50,408 bases of DNA from Lingula anatina (lineage: Eukaryota > Brachiopoda > Lingulata > Lingulida > Lingulidae), in NCBI RefSeq assembly GCF_001039355.2, contig NW_019776046.1, positions 182,845 through 233,252 on the forward strand, in the 5' to 3' direction. Position 1 is the first letter of the stretch; every line of letters begins with the position of its first letter. Shown in pieces: positions 49,256 to 50,408 of the stretch. Under the pieces are notes generated by a model. That model searched no databases and had not been told where the DNA came from. It was given only the letters and a program-made list of their open reading frames with translations. A program made the translations under genes and the position numbers.

Positions 49256-49938
49256 TCAAATGGCCGACAACTTGTCGGAGACGACCTCCTTGTCTTGTCC
49301 ACTTCCTTTGACGTTGCTATTACCATTCAAAACCACACCATCTGATTTCAAATTCTCCATTTCTTCTTCTTGTTTCGCTTGTTGGTATTTCTCATCCTTA
49401 CAACACCGTTTCTTTATTGCCATCACGGCGATGCCTATCCACAGGGGGAGAGGGGTAAATGTGGCGGCTGCCGCCACGGCGACAATTCCCAGGTCTCCAA
49501 GCGGTGGCGGGAGAGTGAACTTCAACACCAGCATTGGCACGCCAATGTTCTGAATCCCGGTCTCTATTGCTATGGTGATGATGCGATAACGAGGCTGGCG
49601 AAGAATGGCGGCCACCGCTGCGCCAAGAGTGAAACCCACCCACGGCAGCATGGCGCCCGCCGCGAGTGTTTTGGGAGTGAACATCTGGAAGATGTACAAA
49701 TTGGCGTAGATTCCAAAGCTAAAGATACAGAGGATTATGATAACCATGATGGGTTTGATTAATTTGCCGATTTTCTTGGCAAGTTCTGGTTTCTTGTAGC
49801 GTATTGCAACGCCAATAGAGACCGGCACCATGATGCTTACGAGTGAGATGAGAATGTTTTGATAAGGAATGACTATTTTGTAATCCGGTCCTTGTAAGTA
49901 GAGCTGACCAAGGGTGAACAACCACAGTGGGATCATAC
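49256..49938 (-). CDS. SLC10-family transporter, last coding exon only (gene runs off the window)
   Basis: The exon starts after CACTAG with GGTATGATCCCACTGTGG, the same phase-1 junction as exon 3 of the other SLC10 genes. It encodes about 226 residues with the SLC10 core: MLPWVGFTLGAAV and then IAIETGIQNIGVPMLVLKFT, where E and Q of the Na+ site are kept. The charged tail ends VVSDKLSAI. It is clearly more diverged from A, C and D than these are from each other. Exons 1 and 2 should lie beyond 50408, since nothing matching them is seen in 49939-50408. The same product family is expected. Confidence 0.88.
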
Positions 49939-50027
49939 CTAGTGAAAAAAAAATAAAATAATATCTATACCTTCCATGGTGACCATAACATTTCAACACC
50001 TTGTTTGGTACGTGTACAGCAACATAG

Positions 50028-50322
50028 GGCGCATTCGGAACAAGTTAATCCACGGACTAACAGATCCGCTGACTAAATATGGCCGATCCACAAAAAAGCG
50101 ATGCCGCCAATCCCCTGATGGTCTCCCCCCCCATCCAAACGCCCCTTCGCTGCAGGGGCCTAGTAGTTAAACTTCAGAGCCGAGATTTAATCCGTTAAAT
50201 AGCGCATGTGGAGGCGGGGAGACCATTTGGAGATTAGGCGACTTGCCTTTACGTTGGGTTGGGCATATTTAGTCGGCGGCTCAGTTAGTCCGCGTTAGAC
50301 CGTCTGCTCTGAATGTGCTCAT
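50028..50322. mobile_element. Fold-back element (CGGACTAAC family), long diverged copy
   Basis: The left arm GCGCATTCGGAACAAG, CGGACTAACAGATCCGC and AAATATGGCC faces the right arm GGCATATTTAGTCGGCGG, TTAGTCCGCG and TGCTCTGAATGTGCTC. Its ~180-bp centre is unrelated to that of the other copies. It lies in the partial SLC10 gene's upstream intron. Confidence 0.75.
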
Positions 50323-50358
50323 AATAGTGACATTGAATATATTACAAAGGAATATATG

Positions 50359-50361
<3 letters not shown>

Positions 50362-50402
<41 letters not shown>
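50362..50402. repeat. (GA)n microsatellite
   Basis: An uninterrupted AG run near the window end. Confidence 0.9.
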
Positions 50403-50405
<3 letters not shown>

Positions 50406-50408
50406 TCT

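Noticed and set aside
49370-49762. 130-aa plus ORF
   Set aside because: It is a shadow of the SLC10 last exon on the minus strand.

Overview
The window is a stretch of animal nuclear genome. It is AT-rich and intron-rich, crowded with short inverted-repeat transposons, and shows GT-AG splicing throughout. The gene set (PRMT5, a UPF0489/C5orf22 homologue, SLC10 transporters with an N-terminal ectodomain) and the repeat content suggest a highly polymorphic marine invertebrate. The phylum cannot be fixed from the sequence alone. There are no bacterial-type operons, rRNAs, CRISPR arrays or recognisable tRNAs.

Layout. 1-8000: gene-poor repeat land with a 5'-truncated LINE, hAT-like non-autonomous elements and a cluster of MITEs. 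8012-18175 (minus): a complete 16-exon PRMT5 gene, 625 aa, with every splice junction readable and in phase. 18387-22513 (plus): a complete 6-exon UPF0489 (C5orf22-like) gene, 505 aa, head-to-head with PRMT5 (211 bp between start codons); its first intron holds the only large assembly gap (18895-19441). 22200-33000: two consecutive, nearly identical ~5.4-kb copies of one segment, joined by a single n at 27522. Each copy carries the last UPF0489 exon, a possible small two-exon gene with two CRE palindromes upstream, and a minus-strand SLC10 gene. The pattern looks like two haplotypes laid end to end by the assembler rather than a true duplication. 33000-46150: two genuine plus-strand SLC10 paralogues (36133-38426 and 43416-46051) in a diverged tandem segmental duplication, with a 1.3-kb Tc1/mariner-type element between them. 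46150-50408: intergenic sequence with one orphan ORF, a 40-bp tandem repeat, the last exon of another minus-strand SLC10 gene, and a fold-back element.

How the parts relate. PRMT5 (arginine methylation) and UPF0489 appear to share a divergent promoter region. UPF0489 carries DAHPD and DIDLD motifs that look like the metal-binding motifs of the arginase/deacetylase fold. The SLC10 genes form a local cluster; all full copies keep three coding exons with identical intron phases, the Na+-site residues of the SLC10 fold and a signal-peptide-led, N-glycosylation-rich ectodomain like that of the SLC10A3/A5 branch.

The most informative non-gene structure is the transposon archaeology. One MITE family has TTA target duplications, and one copy sits 3 nt after the PRMT5 stop codon. 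A fold-back element in an SLC10 intron holds two further insertions, one with a perfect 5-bp target duplication. The Tc1-like element has its empty site preserved in the paralogous segment.
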